Of a stretch of 64,000 nucleotides of DNA, positions 32,831 to 45,735 are shown one piece after another. Origin of the DNA: Girardinichthys multiradiatus (Eukaryota; Chordata; Actinopteri; Cyprinodontiformes; Goodeidae); assembly GCF_021462225.1 (NCBI RefSeq), contig NC_061804.1:11600740-11664739 (forward strand), written 5' to 3'. The notes under the pieces were generated by a model, which saw only the letters and a list, made by a program, of their open reading frames with translations, was not told the origin of the DNA and ran no database searches. Position numbers and translations under genes: made by a program. Within the stretch, counting starts at the first letter, position 1; each line of letters begins with the position of its first letter.

Positions 32831-33839
32831 TACCTCTCAGGCTTTAAGAAGGTTATGTTTGTATGACATGCGTGACCTTTACTAGGAAACAGCATTACAT
32901 TAATTTGTGAATGAATGTCAGAGAAAAAGGCAGAGCTTTGATTAGTTGCAGTATTTATATATTTGTTTTCACTATTTTTATTAAATCTCCTTTCCTCTTT
33001 CATAGTGACCCTTTTTCTGTCTGTCACTCACCCTGGGCTCCGCCCTGAAATTATTGCAGAACCACATGTTTAGGTCAAAAATTCATTGGTTTTGTTAGGG
33101 CTAAAATAGCATTTGCTAACAATTCAATTAACTGATTTTTTGTTTGTAGACACTTTAAAGCATGAAGTTTAAAGAAAGTTGTTTAAAGAAATCTTTGTTT
33201 TCTATATTGTATCTAAATTTCAAGTTTCTCCATATATGGAAACATATCTCAATAAAACGTCAGAAATTCTGCAATGGTTTTTGATTTTGCTGGGCCACCA
33301 AGATCATGAGTGTCACCCCATACAAATGTCCTGGATGCGCCCCTGCTTTTTAAAGGGGATCTGGCTGTTTTATTCTCCAGACTTTAGTTTTTTTTGGCCA
33401 TACCAACAGCACAAATGTCACTTTAACTTTCTGTTGTCATTTAATACAGGCTCCAATTAATCTTTGTGTTTTCTTTGTTCTTATCATATTAGATTAGACC
33501 ATTTCCTTTTGCATCCTTAAAGAGAAACGTTTATCTGATCTTGTTGCCTCTTTTTGTTTCTCTCAGCAGGGATGGGGACGTGGGGTTTGATGTGCTGTTG
33601 AAAACATTCTTTCCTCTGGTCTCTGCTACATCTGAGGTAGGAGCAAGGGATCTGTGTAATGAGAAACTGTCTATGACAGAAACATCAGGCCGAGTCCGTA
33701 CTCGAACCTCAGGCATTTGGCAAGCACACCACGTCAGACGGGCAGAACATCAGATAATTGGACCATTGTTAATCAGACACTGATAGGCCTGATCAGGGCC
33801 AATAAAAGGCACCTGAGGGAAGTGTTTGGACAGACACAA

Positions 33840-34345
33840 TCAGGGTTGAGTATTGAGATAAGGCTCACGTTGAAGGAGATTTTTATGACATAACCTTGAG
33901 TAAAAACAATATGATTGCATCATATTTACAGAAAATGTTAAAAGAAACTGTAGCCCACTTTGGTTCTGCAACACAACAATGATCTGAATAATGCTGGCAA
34001 GTCCACCTCTGAATGTTAAAAAGCACATAATGAAGGCCTAGTCAAAGTCTAGCCTAAAATTCCATTGATATGCTGTAGCATGAACCTAATCAGACTGTTC
34101 ATGCTCCAATGTGTCTGAATTAAAACAGTTCTGCAAAGCAGAGTGGGTCTAAATTCCTCCAGAGTGTTGTTAAACACCCATTAGCAGTTATCACTGTTGA
34201 TGGCAGCAGCTGCTGCTTAGTGGGGAACAAGCCGTTATTAGGTTTAGGGGGTAAATACTTTTTTCACATTGGGACAGCAGAACTGTGGTACCAATGATTT
34301 CATGTAAAAATATGTCATTTTTCAGAGAATAAATGTATTTAAATT
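33840..34345 (+). mobile_element. Tc1-like relic in tbcel intron 1
   Basis: 'aaggcctagtcaaagtctagcctaaaattcc' (34036-34066) corresponds to the 'P-QSPDLNPI' codons of Tc1 transposases. 'gggggtaaatacttttttcacattgggaca' (34248-34277) looks like a terminal repeat. The frame is broken. Confidence 0.55.
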
Positions 34346-35095
34346 ACAGTTCCTCTAAATGTTTTAGTGTGAGATTATTCTGCTTTGATCAACAAATTAA
34401 AGCTTGTTAAACAAATTTACCAGGGGGGCGTTAAGTGGTTAAGCTTTTTAACCCTTTTTTTTAAACAAAGTTCAGATGGAACAGCTTCCCTCAACGTCCC
34501 GAGTGCTGCTGAATGTGATGTAAATGAGCTCCAACAGTCACAGATCTGTCTGCCGGCTCTGGGGAACAATACTGATTTAACTATGAACTTTATTTAAGCT
34601 GCTGCACAACAAGATGTCTCAGATGTTTTACAGTTTAATAAATAATTCCAGCAGTTAGATGCAATGTTTTTATTAAAAGGTTTTAATTCTCCAAAAAACC
34701 CGCATATGTAAACAAAGCTTCTCAATTATCTTTGTTATATCTGTACCCACACCAGTTCAGCTGGTTCTGGTGTCATTGTCTGACTGTTTGTATTTTGGGA
34801 TTTTTAAACAACAGATTTTCTTCATCCGTTTTCAGTCAGCATTTTGTATTTTTATTGTATTTTTACTGTTGAGACCCAGCTGTGAAATATAAAACTAAGG
34901 AACTTTATAAAATGAAAAACTGAACATTTTGGCCACGTTTACAGATTGATTTTGATCAGTTTAGGGTTGAGGTCTGCAGATCAGGACCAGAGAAGTTCTT
35001 AGTTGACCTGCATGTATCTACAGTTGCACTGCTTAATTATCTCTAAGGAGAAATTCTATTTTCTCTTCTCTGGAAACCTGTGAAGCTGTGGAGCC
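34346..35095 (+). other. tbcel: End of tbcel intron 1 and 5' UTR
   Basis: No element is recognised. The 5' UTR before the start codon includes 'ctggaaacctgtgaagctgtggagcc'; a pyrimidine-rich acceptor lies shortly upstream near 35060-35085, but its exact position is uncertain. Confidence 0.4.
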
Positions 35096-38000
35096 ATGGA
35101 TTCCTCTGATGAAGAGGAGGAGCGCACCTTCATCCGGGTACTCAGTGAGAAGTACAACCCAGAGAATTTCCCGTATGGACAAGGTGTGGTGGTTCTGCCC
35201 AGTCCTCCAGGATCCCCTGTTAAAGGTAAGAGAAAGGCTACAACACTTTATGCCTGATTGAAAGTCCCAAATGAATCAACCGTAGTTTTCCTCCGCTGCA
35301 GACCGCCTGTTCTTGCCCAACATTCTGGTTCTGAATGACTGTGGGATCAGTAAAGCTGGTGACAGGTCCGACATTGAAGCTTTCTGTGCCCATGTGCTGG
35401 AGCTGGACCTGGCCTACAATCAGCTCAACGACTGGGGAGAGGTGGGTCTGCTTCAACAAATCCAAAACCTTTACATACACTTTGGCAAACCCACCATAAA
35501 CTTTCCAGAATGTAACCGGTTACGTACCCCAAACTTACCAATACTTTCTTTGAGCTGGGCACACGACTTTCAGAGTCTTCAGAGGTTGAAGTTCACGCTA
35601 ACGGACACGTTTCAGCAGATTTCTGATTCACGACTGAAAGACCGATCAAACACTTAAAGCTGCACCTGCTGAGGTTTCAGAGACTGCAGGATTTATCAAA
35701 CCACCAAAACCAACCGAGTGCATCAAACTTCAGAGGCATTTTATGGGTTAAACAAACCCACCAGTAGGAGGCGGTAATACAAGATATTCTCCGTATTCTG
35801 AATGTATTTCCGTTCCACTGACCCATAAAATGAGAGAGATTTGAAAGACTTTCAGTTGATCTCACAGATTATGATGTGGACAGTGCTGACTGTGTTGGTT
35901 TTATGCTCATGTTGAGAATTTGGAACATTTATTGTTATTATGAACTTAAAAAGACAACAATGTAATGTTTGGACTGGATTGTGTAGACAAAAACTTTTAA
36001 TTTGTGATAAATAACTCGATTCTAATTGGAAAATATTTTATTATCAACTCTTTAATTTATTTTAGAAATAACTGACATTTGTTATTTTAAGAGCCTGAAT
36101 GTTTAACGGCATGTTTAATAATCAAAATATTTGCTCCAATACTTACTGTATTTTATTCTCTGTCTTGAGCTACAACAACATTTAATTTCCCTTTGGGATT
36201 AATAAAGTATTTTTGTTTATAATGTTGAGAAGTTACACACAAAGTTTAAAGAGAAATCACAGCCGATGCCGTTCCCCAGCTTATCTTCTGATTGGCTGCC
36301 GGCAACATGTGCGGCTGGGTCGGTGATCCATTCAAGCTACCTGACTGCGTCTAGATCCATCTAAAAAAAATTACCATGTTTGTTTGACTGCAGCTAAAGT
36401 CGGGTCAGTTCCCCTCACACGCTTGCAGACTCCAGTCTTCACCTCCTCTCACACTGTACCAACACGCGCAGACTTTCCCTGGGAATCGGTGGGAAAATCA
36501 GGAAAATTGATCGTGTAGCGTGTCCCCAACTTAGAATATAAAAGTCAGATTCCCAGAACTGAGCCCTATATGGTTCTGTAACTTGCTGGGCCTTTCCCAG
36601 AACTTGCTGGGAAAGTTCCTGGAACTTCCCCGCTCCTTTCCTGAAATTACATCTTAATTGACTGGAACTCACCGGGAACTTTCCCAGAACATAACTGTTT
36701 ACATTCCTCTGTCTTCTTGAGAACTTTCTTACAACTCACTGGGAACTTTCTGGATTTTCCTGAGTTTTCCCAGTTTTTTTCTCAATAAATGTTCGCGGAC
36801 CTTAATGGTTATTTTCCTTGATCTTACAAACAACTGTCCTGTAACTTACTGGGAACTTTCCTGAAGTTTACCCATTACAATCTCTAAACCTAACGGTAAA
36901 TCATCCATAAGTACTTTAAGCTCTCGCAAAATAAACCCAAAAATCTGCCAAAATCTCCTGAAGTTAGGGCGCTTGAAATCATGAATAGGTAGATAATAAC
37001 CATGGCAAAAGACCATAAAAATATATTTTTTTATTTTTTTATTACATGTCCATTCAATACCAGCATATTTATCTTGTAAACACAATGAAAGAAGTATATG
37101 GCTCTGTTTAGGCAAAGGCAAAAAGCATCTACTCAAGGCCCCAAAATGACGAGTTAAAAGCAAAGTAGGATTCTCTCTTTAAATATTAACAGATGTTTAA
37201 AAGCATTTTTAAAGATAAATAAAGTTTGATGCATTGTATAAATTTGTTCATTTTGGTTCGTGGTTTGTCAGATCAGCACCATCGTTTCCAGCATCCCTCA
37301 CCTGGACTTCCTCAATCTCAGCATGAACCCCCTGAGCGGTGTGCAGCTGCAGCCCAGCTTGGCCGACGTCTTCTCCAAGGTCCGACGACTTGTCCTCATC
37401 AACACACAAGTCAGCTGGGACACCGTGCACACACTCACGCAGCACACACCAGAGTAAGTTGGGTCTGGTGATGTTCCCTGTGGTTGTGCTGAAAGATATT
37501 TAAATTTCTCAGACCATGCTCTCCTCTGCACCTCACCGTGTCCAGGCTGAAGGAGCTCTTTCTCTGCCTGAATGGCTACGACACCGTGTCAGAATCCCAG
37601 GCGTCCTGCCCGTCACTGAGCCTGCTGCAGATCACAGGCAACCAGCTGCAGGACTGGGCCGAAGTCAGGAAGTTTGGGCTGCTGTACCCCAGCCTGAGCA
37701 CGCTGGTGCTGGCCAACAACAGCGTCAGCTCTGTGGGAGACAACAAGGAAACACTGGAGTGTCTGTTCCCCAACCTGCGCAGCATCAACCTCAACAACTC
37801 CGGTTTGTTTTGTCCGGTTGTGGTTCAGGGTGTGGTTCAAAGAAACAATCAGAGTGGGAAATAAACAGTTTTCCCTTTTAAATTCAGGTCTCAGTCAGTG
37901 GGAGGACATCGAAAAGTTGAACTTCTTCCCTAAACTGGAGGACGTCAAAGCTCAGGGGATGCCCTTATTACAGTCGTACAGCACCCAGGAGAGACGCAGC

Positions 38001-41000
38001 CTCCTCCTAGCACAGTTAGTTAAACATTCCTTCTTTATGCATTGTGGCATCATGATGCAGGCATCATGTTTTTAATTATTCACTTCATGATATAAATATT
38101 GAATGACCCCTGAACCCCTCCCCAGGCTGCCATCTGTGATGGTTTTAAATGGGAGTGCTATTTCTGAGGGGGAGAGAGAAGATGCAGAGAGGTTCTTCAT
38201 CAGATACTACCAGGACTTTCCGGAGCAGGAGCTTCCACGGAGGTACATTCTACACCGTGCTTAAATTTAACTTTGCAGGAATGAGGTTGGAGATGTCTCT
38301 TTGGATTGTAAAGGTTCTTGGCCTGTGTCAGGTAACTTTCCTTTATGCCCCAAACCATTAAAAACTTGTGATTTTACTTATGGTTATTTATTTGGGACAC
38401 CATAGATATCCAATAATCATCTCCACTCTCTGTCGACTGCATTCCACTTAACCTGAGCAGAATGTGGGGGAGGCCTTTCTGAAGCAAGGTGTAGTCCCCA
38501 GCTAAAGGCAACTAAGCTTTGGGAGACAATGCCGCCACTCTATGGCTGCTCAATGAACTCTTTGTGTTGGGAATTCTCTGATTGGGAATCTGATACAGCA
38601 GCTAGCTGCTAGATGTTTCTTTTAACTACACACCAACACTGTCAGCCTCAAACGTTAAACTTGGTGCTTTTACATTTTCAGTGGCGTAACGTCTCCTCTG
38701 ACGCTGCAGATGATGAGCAGTAGATTAGATATCTTCCTGGCTGAAGTTTTAACCTCCTGTCGTCTCTTCGCTTATCTTCATCTCTCCGCTTGATGTTTCC
38801 TTTCATTTGTTTAACCGGTGCTGCTGGTGGACCTGGTTTGGTGGCCGGTTCTCAGTGTATGTCAGAGGGTCAGTGGGTGTCGGGCATGCTCAGCTAGCAG
38901 TGAGCACACAGGTACCCCCTTTCCTCTCAGGTAAGCTGGATCTCAGGTGAACACGCTCTGAGAAAGGAAATTAGTGCATCAAGAATTAGTCAAATTAAAG
39001 GAGTTATTTAGATGTTTTCATCTTTGAAACCCCCACCTTGGTTGTACCCAGACTGATGGGAAGTTCTGGCTCTGTGCACGTTATTATTGGCTGTACCAGT
39101 ATGGGCTGGTTACTGGAACCACAGTACCACCATAATGTTCCATCACAACGTTCCTGAAGTTTAACGTCTTCTTAATGAAAGGTCAAAGAAAGGACTGGAG
39201 AGACCAGGGTGACCTAGACCATTACCGTGTTTCGTCCTCCCCACCCGTGGCTCTGCACTAAAGGTCAGCTGGCTGAAAGATGGCACCAACCGTTTTTTCC
39301 TTGCTTACAAGAAAGACGAACAAATGCATGTCATAGATAACCTTATTAAATCTGTAATAATCAATATGTTATCTAATTGTAGCAGCTGTAGAGTCACTTG
39401 TTCCTTTACTGTTTTAATACAATACAGAACAAGCACAGAAAATTAAGCAATATTAGGATGCGTACTTAGAAGTACATTATTATGAAGTAAAATATCTTCG
39501 AAATAGGCCGCATAGATTATTTCACAGCAGGAAGACAGATCTATGGTTTAGGAGTCAGCATTGCAGTTTATGTGTCTTCAGAGTTCTGATGGCCCAGTTA
39601 AAGAAGTTGTGTGACCCTGGCTCTGCGGTTTGTAACTGACCCATTTCACCTGCCAAAGGGAAGCAGGTCGAACAGGTAGTGGGCCTGGTGGGTGGGGTCG
39701 GACAGGACAGCTAAATGCTCATCTGAAGGAGAGAGTATGGCTATTTCTAAACAAGGGATGCCTTTTTATGCTAAATCTTTGCATAAAGGAACGACACCGT
39801 GGTATTTTTACAGAAAGTTATCAAACTGTGGGAATTTTATACCAACCAATGCCTAGCATGGTATGAGGCAACTGAACACGTGACTTATTTTCTAAGTAAA
39901 TGTATTTTCTAATGTCTGATTGATATGATACCAACACCAACATGTTGGTCACATTTAAAAACTGCCTTTTGCAATTTACTCTGTTTATCTTTGATAATAA
40001 AATAAGAAATCTGGAAGGGAGCAAATACTTTTCCACAGCATCGTTTAAATAAATGCGTTGCTGGCCTGGAAGGTTTACTGCGTGAAAATGGTTGCAAAAA
40101 AACCGAGAAAGAAGTAGACAGAGTCGGAGTTTCAGGTTGGATGTTGGACCGGTCCAAGAGTAGAGAAACCTGAGAGCTCAGCACCAATCTGAGCTGGACA
40201 GCTTCTCCAAGACCAGCTCTTTCTGCTCACGATTTCCTTCTCATTATAGTCAGAAGGCTAAAACGACTATTAGAAGCCTGACATGTTATTACCTGCAGCA
40301 TTTTTTCACCATGCCTCCTGCCTTAAATAAAGTGTCTTGTTGTCGTTAAATGAGTTCTGTTAGAAAGGCACTTTGTGTGCTGCAGCCTCAGAGGAGAGTT
40401 CCCACAGTGGACCGTGTGTTGCGGCCAGAAATCTCAGGTCAGGGGGATTGGCTTTGTGCGCAAGTTTTGAGTGAGGACATGAAATTGGCTTGATTGGACC
40501 AGCTCTTACAGTCTCTTTGAAAGCACGGCCCTTTTCTCCTGGATTTTATTTAATCGTTCCCGGGTCTTTATCTCAAGCTTTGATTCCCCTGAGACGGCTG
40601 AGTGCTTTCTCACGGAAAGCGAGAGGCCGACGGTTCGGTTTTCTCTTCTCCTCCATCTACGGTAAAAGTACATTTCTTTCTACCAGCAACCGGAAAACAA
40701 CCTGAGTGGAAATTAAACTAATGAGAATTAGGGCTTAAATACTGAATTAGATTTTCTTTAGCATTTAAAGAAAAGCGTTGTCAGAAATTGAATGTTGAAG
40801 GCCTGCGTATAAAACAGAGAACTCATTTAAGTTTACTGATACACATCTGAAGAGATGCATAAGCAGTTTTATCTTTACCTTGTAAGGTGGCAGTACGATT
40901 TTAAACGTAGAGTACAGGTTTTTTATATTCACAACTAATTGCTTATTTATACAGAAAACCATTTCTTCTGGCCATATTTCTAAAATGACAGTAGACTGAT

Positions 41001-41976
41001 TATTGTCTTTTCCTGAGGGTTCCCAGGTTTTTTGCCTCCTCTGTGGTCTTTATTAGCCTCATTGAGTCTAGTAGCTATACAGCAGGGCGTCTGGTATGTT
41101 AATGTGACACATTAACAGTTATTCAGCTACACAGTCGAGGGAAGAACATTCCTGGACGGCTGAATCGGCTAAACTAACATAACAAGCCAGCGAGTCCAAC
41201 AAGCAAGTTCACCAATCTTCCGATCTCACTTCAAATCACAGAATCCATTGAATTGTTCATCCTTGGTGTCATTTCTGAACAACTCTATGGACTCCAGAGG
41301 AAGATGAAGGATCCAGGAAAGGGGGAAAGGTCACCAAATTTCCATGGCAACCATTTGACACTATCATCACACCACGTAGTGTTTTGAGACTGATAGGAGA
41401 AAAAAAGGCCTTTTTGGTCCTACCATCACAATCATAAACGCGGAGTTTGTGAGCTCTACTGGAACTTTGACTGGACATGTGTGCTTTGGTCAGATGAGAC
41501 TGAGAATCATCTGACCAAAGCACACGTAGGATTCTGTAGGACAAATCTTCCCTGCTTAAATCAGAAACTTGATGTTTTTCTTTCAAGCATTTACCAAAGA
41601 AAGGCCAATATGTGTTCTGTTCTGTTCCAGGTACCACGTCCTTGTGTCAAAATATGGCCACTTGGCTCCGCTGGCTGAGGTGGACTTGAGCCCCCGCTGC
41701 ACCGTGGTGGATGTGCGCTGTGGAGACAGGGTGGAGCCAGTCACACTGCGCCTGGAGCAGACGGTGGGCGACCTGAAGAAGCAGCTTAAGGCTCTGCTGC
41801 AGCTGCCTACCAATGGGATCAGGCTCTTTCACGTCGACAAAGAGATGAGTTCAATGTTTGGACCCGAGGAGCTGAAGTGCAGCTTCCGGGCCCTTCACTC
41901 TTACAGCATCCAAGACGGGGACGAGATTCTAGTGGTGCCCAAAGTGAAAAACCGCTGCAGCTCCTCAGATTTCTGA
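35096..41976 (+). CDS. tbcel: Tubulin-specific chaperone cofactor E-like protein, 7 coding exons
   Basis: The exons are 35096-35225, 35302-35441, 37272-37453, 37546-37802, 37888-38014, 38126-38242 and 41631-41976. All are GT-AG with agreeing phases, giving 432 aa (human 424). The protein resembles tubulin cofactor E but lacks the N-terminal CAP-Gly domain. In other vertebrates TBCEL promotes tubulin disassembly and turnover in the cytoplasm. The N-terminus carries an acidic run (DSSDEEEE). Leucine-rich repeats span about residues 50-290 (for example [44 protein letters not shown]). The segment '[14 protein letters not shown]' (about 293-306) is highly conserved. A ubiquitin-like domain fills about residues 342-425 ('[19 protein letters not shown]'). 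The start context gagccATGg is good and no residue appears damaged. The last intron (3.4 kb) carries a Tc1-like fold-back relic. Confidence 0.95.
35442..36159. other. tbcel intron sequence, no element seen
   Basis: First part of the 1.8-kb intron after the second coding exon. AT-rich, with open frames that simply run on from the exon (to 35657) and have no independent support. Confidence 0.4.
36160..36215 (+). repeat. Retroposon tail in tbcel intron
   Basis: 'aatttccctttgggattaataaagta' at 36185-36210 is the + strand version of the tail seen at 30601-30640 and 55501-55545. No coding part precedes it. Confidence 0.6.
36430..36880. repeat. Cluster of degenerate CTGGGAACTTTCC-like motifs
   Basis: The intron contains repeated variants of 'ctgggaactttcc' or its reverse complement: near 36480, 36595-36630, 36668, 36738 and 36848, spaced by roughly 65-110 bp. 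Several occur as inverted pairs ('cccagaacttgctgggaaagttcc'). It looks like a decayed minisatellite. No function can be inferred. Confidence 0.5.
38243..41259. other. tbcel last intron, mostly unassigned
   Basis: About 3 kb of intron without a recognisable exon or complete element. Small open frames (for example 39909-40187 minus, 40490-40705 plus) lack motifs. Confidence 0.45.
41260..41610. mobile_element. Tc1-like fold-back relic in tbcel last intron
   Basis: 'gtgtgctttggtcagatgagactgag' (41479-41504) encodes the VLWSDET-type motif of Tc1 transposases. It is followed at once by its own reverse complement (41507-41525), so two inverted fragments meet here. The copy ends shortly before the branch/acceptor region of the final tbcel exon (acceptor AG at 41629-41630). 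Confidence 0.6.
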
Positions 41977-42420
41977 GGAAGGAGGCTTTAAAAACTAGCA
42001 GAGACGAAGCTTTAATCTGATAAGATAAATGTTTCCCAGTGACGAATGTAAGGAGGTTTCCTGAGCATAATGGAAAATAATGCAACATTAGATTTGCACA
42101 GTGAAGCTCTTCTATTGACCCTAAATAGCTTTAAAATAATTTTCTTCAACTTTTAATTTTGCTGTCTTTTTTTCTGGTGTAAGGTGAGTCTACACACCAG
42201 ATACATCTGCAGGTGTTCCAGCGATGGGGGAATTAACAGTCATTTACTTTTACTTTAAGCAAACTTTTCATCTGCTTTCCTCTGGATCATTCAGGGTTTA
42301 AAATGTTCAGTTTTGGGCCAAAAAATTCAAAAATCATTTTGCTTTTGAGGAAAGAGATGAGTTTGAGCATCTACTTTCTGGATGGCCATATGAAGGTGCC
42401 AAAGGTAAACCAGGGATCTA
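41977..42420 (+). other. tbcel: tbcel 3' UTR and downstream DNA
   Basis: This follows the stop codon at 41974-41976. No perfect AATAAA is obvious in the first 440 bases. The stretch ends at a transposon derivative. Confidence 0.4.
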
Positions 42421-43199
42421 CAGGTGCATCTCAGTCAACTAGAAAATCATTAAGACATTAATATTTTTCAGTAGTTCAGATCAGGGAGATTATATGAATT
42501 ATTTACATCCAGTTATATATTAAAAGTGTTAATTTCTATTAATTTTGATGATTCTGGCTTACAGCCAATGGAAACACAAAATTCAGCTTCTCAGAAAATT
42601 AAAATATTACCTCAGACCAATAAAAATTATAATTAATATAGAAATGTGGTGGTCTACTCAACCATGGTTAGATTTCACCGTTATCCGGCAGATAGTCACT
42701 GACCCCTCCTCAAGGAGGGTAGGTCATAAGAGATCATGCTAAAGAAGCTCTTCTGATTGCTGTATCCAAGCATATTATTAGAAAATTGAGTGGAAGAAAA
42801 AAGTTAGGTAGAGCAGTTTGCACTGCAGTTCTTTAGGCGCCACCACACAGGGACATATCTAGAAGGTGGGCTAGAAGTGCCCTTTAACTGCTCCAGAACC
42901 AGAGACAATGTCAGAGACACCTCAGCAGAGCTGCAGGCTGACGCATTACACTGATGCAGTAATTCATGCAGACGAAGCTCCAACCAAGGAGTGTACTGTA
43001 AAGTACATGGACATACATTTCAGCTGCCCCACATTTCTGTATCAGAATCAATATTCAAATTTTCTAAGAATTTTTTTTTTTTTTTTTTGCTGTCAGTCAA
43101 ATTCATAAATGAACAGAAATAAACACTTTGAAAAGTGTCAACGGTGGTGAATAATAAACTCACTTTTTAATGATGTTCTAACTTATTGAGATGCACCTT
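42421..43199 (+). mobile_element. Deleted Tc1-like element (same group as 32163)
   Basis: It is flanked by TA at 42419-42420 and 43200-43201. The left tip is 'caggtgcatctcagtcaact'; the right tip is the reverse complement of 'aaaggtgcatctcaataagt'. The interior contains broken + strand transposase codons around 42705-42810 (a 'LLKEG' piece, then 'CIQAY...KIEWKKK'), equivalent to the helix-turn-helix region. At 779 bp it is an internally deleted, nonautonomous copy. Confidence 0.75.
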
Positions 43200-43389
43200 T
43201 ATAGACCCAGTAACAATCTGTACACAATCAAGGCACTGATGGTTTCATAGGTGGAAAACAAAGATCCTATAAATATGTCACCCTTTTCAAATGTTCAATG
43301 GGATTTTGATTTTACCTCTAAGGTTAAGAAGACCCAGAATGTCTTTCCCATCTCCAAATGTCATGAAATATCTGTTTGCCTGCTCCCTG

Positions 43390-43475
43390 CAGCAGTCATT
43401 ACAGATATATGGAAGGGGGCAAGACCACAACCCTGCGGAGCACCACTGGAGGGCATAGATAAAATGAATATAACC
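43390..43475 (-). mobile_element. Tiny LINE reverse-transcriptase fragment
   Basis: The - strand reads 'SSGAPQGCGLAPFH' near 43452-43410. GAPQGC is the conserved reverse-transcriptase motif before 'LSPLLF' in fish non-LTR elements. Nothing longer is recognisable around it. Confidence 0.4.
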
Positions 43476-45399
43476 TCCTATAAAGGGTACAATTTAGCAA
43501 AAATGAAAAAATTGATTCTTCAGAATAAATAAACAGAATTTATCATTTCCTTTTTACTTTGACCATTTTCTCCTAGAGCCAAATTTATTCTTTAAAATTG
43601 TAAAAAAAAAAAAAATCCCCCACAGATTTTAATCAGGTAGATCCATCTCACATCAGAAAAATAAATAAATATATGAACTTCAGGTTGGGAAGAGTGAGGT
43701 GATCCTATGTCGCGTGGTTTAAACCAGGGCTGCAGCTCATTTCGCATTAAGGAAAAAAAGGAGGTCTAATCTTCATAAATGAATAGCTGACAGATAATAT
43801 ATGGTAGAGATCTAAAGATAATATTTGCTATTAAAAATATACATCAAGTAGTTGTAACACTCAGTGTTTCATTTTTAAATCAGCAGCTTTAAAATTCCTG
43901 ATAATTTTTATGATAGTAAATTATTTTAGCAACAAAAACAAGCTGAAAGTTTGCTTCTTAAAGCCAACAATGAACCTTATCCTGCAGCTGGGACTGCTGT
44001 CAGTCCAAATGGAGCTAAAATAAGGAGTTTCATACAACCTTTCCAGGTTTAGTTGTTGGTATGCACAGAAAAACCCCTTAATAATTCATGAATCACATTT
44101 CTTTGCCATTTGAGAAGTGTGCCACTCTCCAGAACGCTGTGGCTAAGTTCAGCTGAGCAGATTTAGATTTGAAACTGCTCCTTTGTTGAATTTAGGGCGG
44201 GAGAACAGGTTGTTCAGTTTTCCTGGTTACCCAGATCAGATTGAACTGGGTATCCTGGGATAACCCCCGGGCGGATGCAGAAATGCCGTTTGTTTGGGAT
44301 AACACAGAGCGCACGGTTCCTGTTCCGTGGAGCTGCCTCAGAGGAAAGACGAGACGGCTCTGAGGGTAGCCGGGTCTGGGCCGGACGCTCGGGTTACCGC
44401 AGGCCTTCAGGCTGTCGAGCTCATGAATGGAGCGGCTCTCCCTGACTCACGCAGGCAGCTGAGAAGCGCCGAGAGACTTTTCTGTATGGTAACCACACAC
44501 CAGCTGCTGTGTCACAGAGACTTCCGCTCCATTTGGGTTAGACCGGGTTCTACCAACAGAATTTCTCACTGACTTCATCCCAGACTCTCTGTTACATCCG
44601 TCTCATGGAGCTGACACTCTACCTTTAAGGTGTTTTGAGACTCTGGTTCAGTGTTTTTCCTTCCAGCTCCCTTCCTTCCACAGGCAGCTGTAGCACCAAG
44701 CATAATGTGTCATAAGCTCCCGTGTGTGATGTTCATACGCTCACCAGGTTAACGCATCACCCACGGATTCAGAGGAAAGAATATATTTCCTGCCAAGTCT
44801 AAAATACATTATCAGGGTTGTAATCCTATAGAAGAATGGAAGAAGCAGGTTTTTACACTGACATATTCTGCATATTTCCTTCCTTTCCGTACGTCTTGAG
44901 TACTTTTTGAATCTTTGATGTTCCCATAAATCTATCGGACTCTTTAAAATCACCTTTTCTGTGGTTTCACTGAATCATTTTGGAAATCCTAATCTTTGGG
45001 ATTGGGGGAGTCATTTGTGCTGCTTGTTGGAGTAAATCTGTTCACTGTTGCTTGACTGTTAGACTTTAAGCGACCCTAACTTTAGGAAAGTCAGTGAAGC
45101 TCTATTGGCTCCTTCACAGGAAGGAGAAAACGTGTCGGCGGCGTTCCAGAAGCAAAGTAAAAGTAAAGATGAGAACAGAGGATGTTTTGGTCCCCTCCTA
45201 CGTCCATTTAACACCCGTAAACAAACCATTTCATATGCTTGTACTGAAGCCCTTACATATTAATTTATTTATCAGTAAAGTTAAGTGTTTTTGTAAATTA
45301 TGAACAGAAATTGTTACAAAAATATCACCTGTAATGTAGTGTGTATTATTTTCCTGAAACTTGGTTTTATTCTATTTCTATCTTTTTTGGGGGGTTCTG
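43476..45399. other. Intergenic DNA with one GC-rich patch
   Basis: Mostly AT-rich, unassigned DNA. A GC-richer patch at 44260-44540 (with CpGs) stands out and could be a distal promoter or an exon of an unrecognised transcript; its 81-codon + frame shows no domain. No exon can be supported. Confidence 0.4.
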
Positions 45400-45735
45400 A
45401 TCCCTGTTTGGACCCACTGACTCTAATGAAAGGAGGTCCCGGGTTTGAATCATGGCCAGGGAACGTTCTGTTTGGAGTTCTCCCTGTGTATGCGTGGGTT
45501 CTCTCCAGGTACTCCCGGACCCCTCCCACAGTCCAAATACACGACTAATAGATTAACTGGGTTTTCTAAATGAGTGTGTGTGCATGGTTGTCTGTCCCGT
45601 GTGTCTCTTTGTTGCCCTCTGATGGGCTGGTGACCCTCCCCAGGATGGACCCCGCCTCTTGCCCAATGACAGCAAAGCATGGCCACCATTCAGGTGTAGG
45701 AAATGGAAAATGGACCCCATATAAAACCTAAAATA
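45400..45735 (+). repeat. SINE-like repeat, copy 1
   Basis: 'ggaggtcccgggtttgaatcatggcc' resembles a tRNA B-box region. It is followed by the conserved 'gttctccctgtgtatgcgtgggttctctccaggtac' segment and 'gccctctgatgggctggtgacc'. The same order occurs at 59425-59755. A separate tRNA gene is not supported, because no cloverleaf is evident. Confidence 0.7.
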
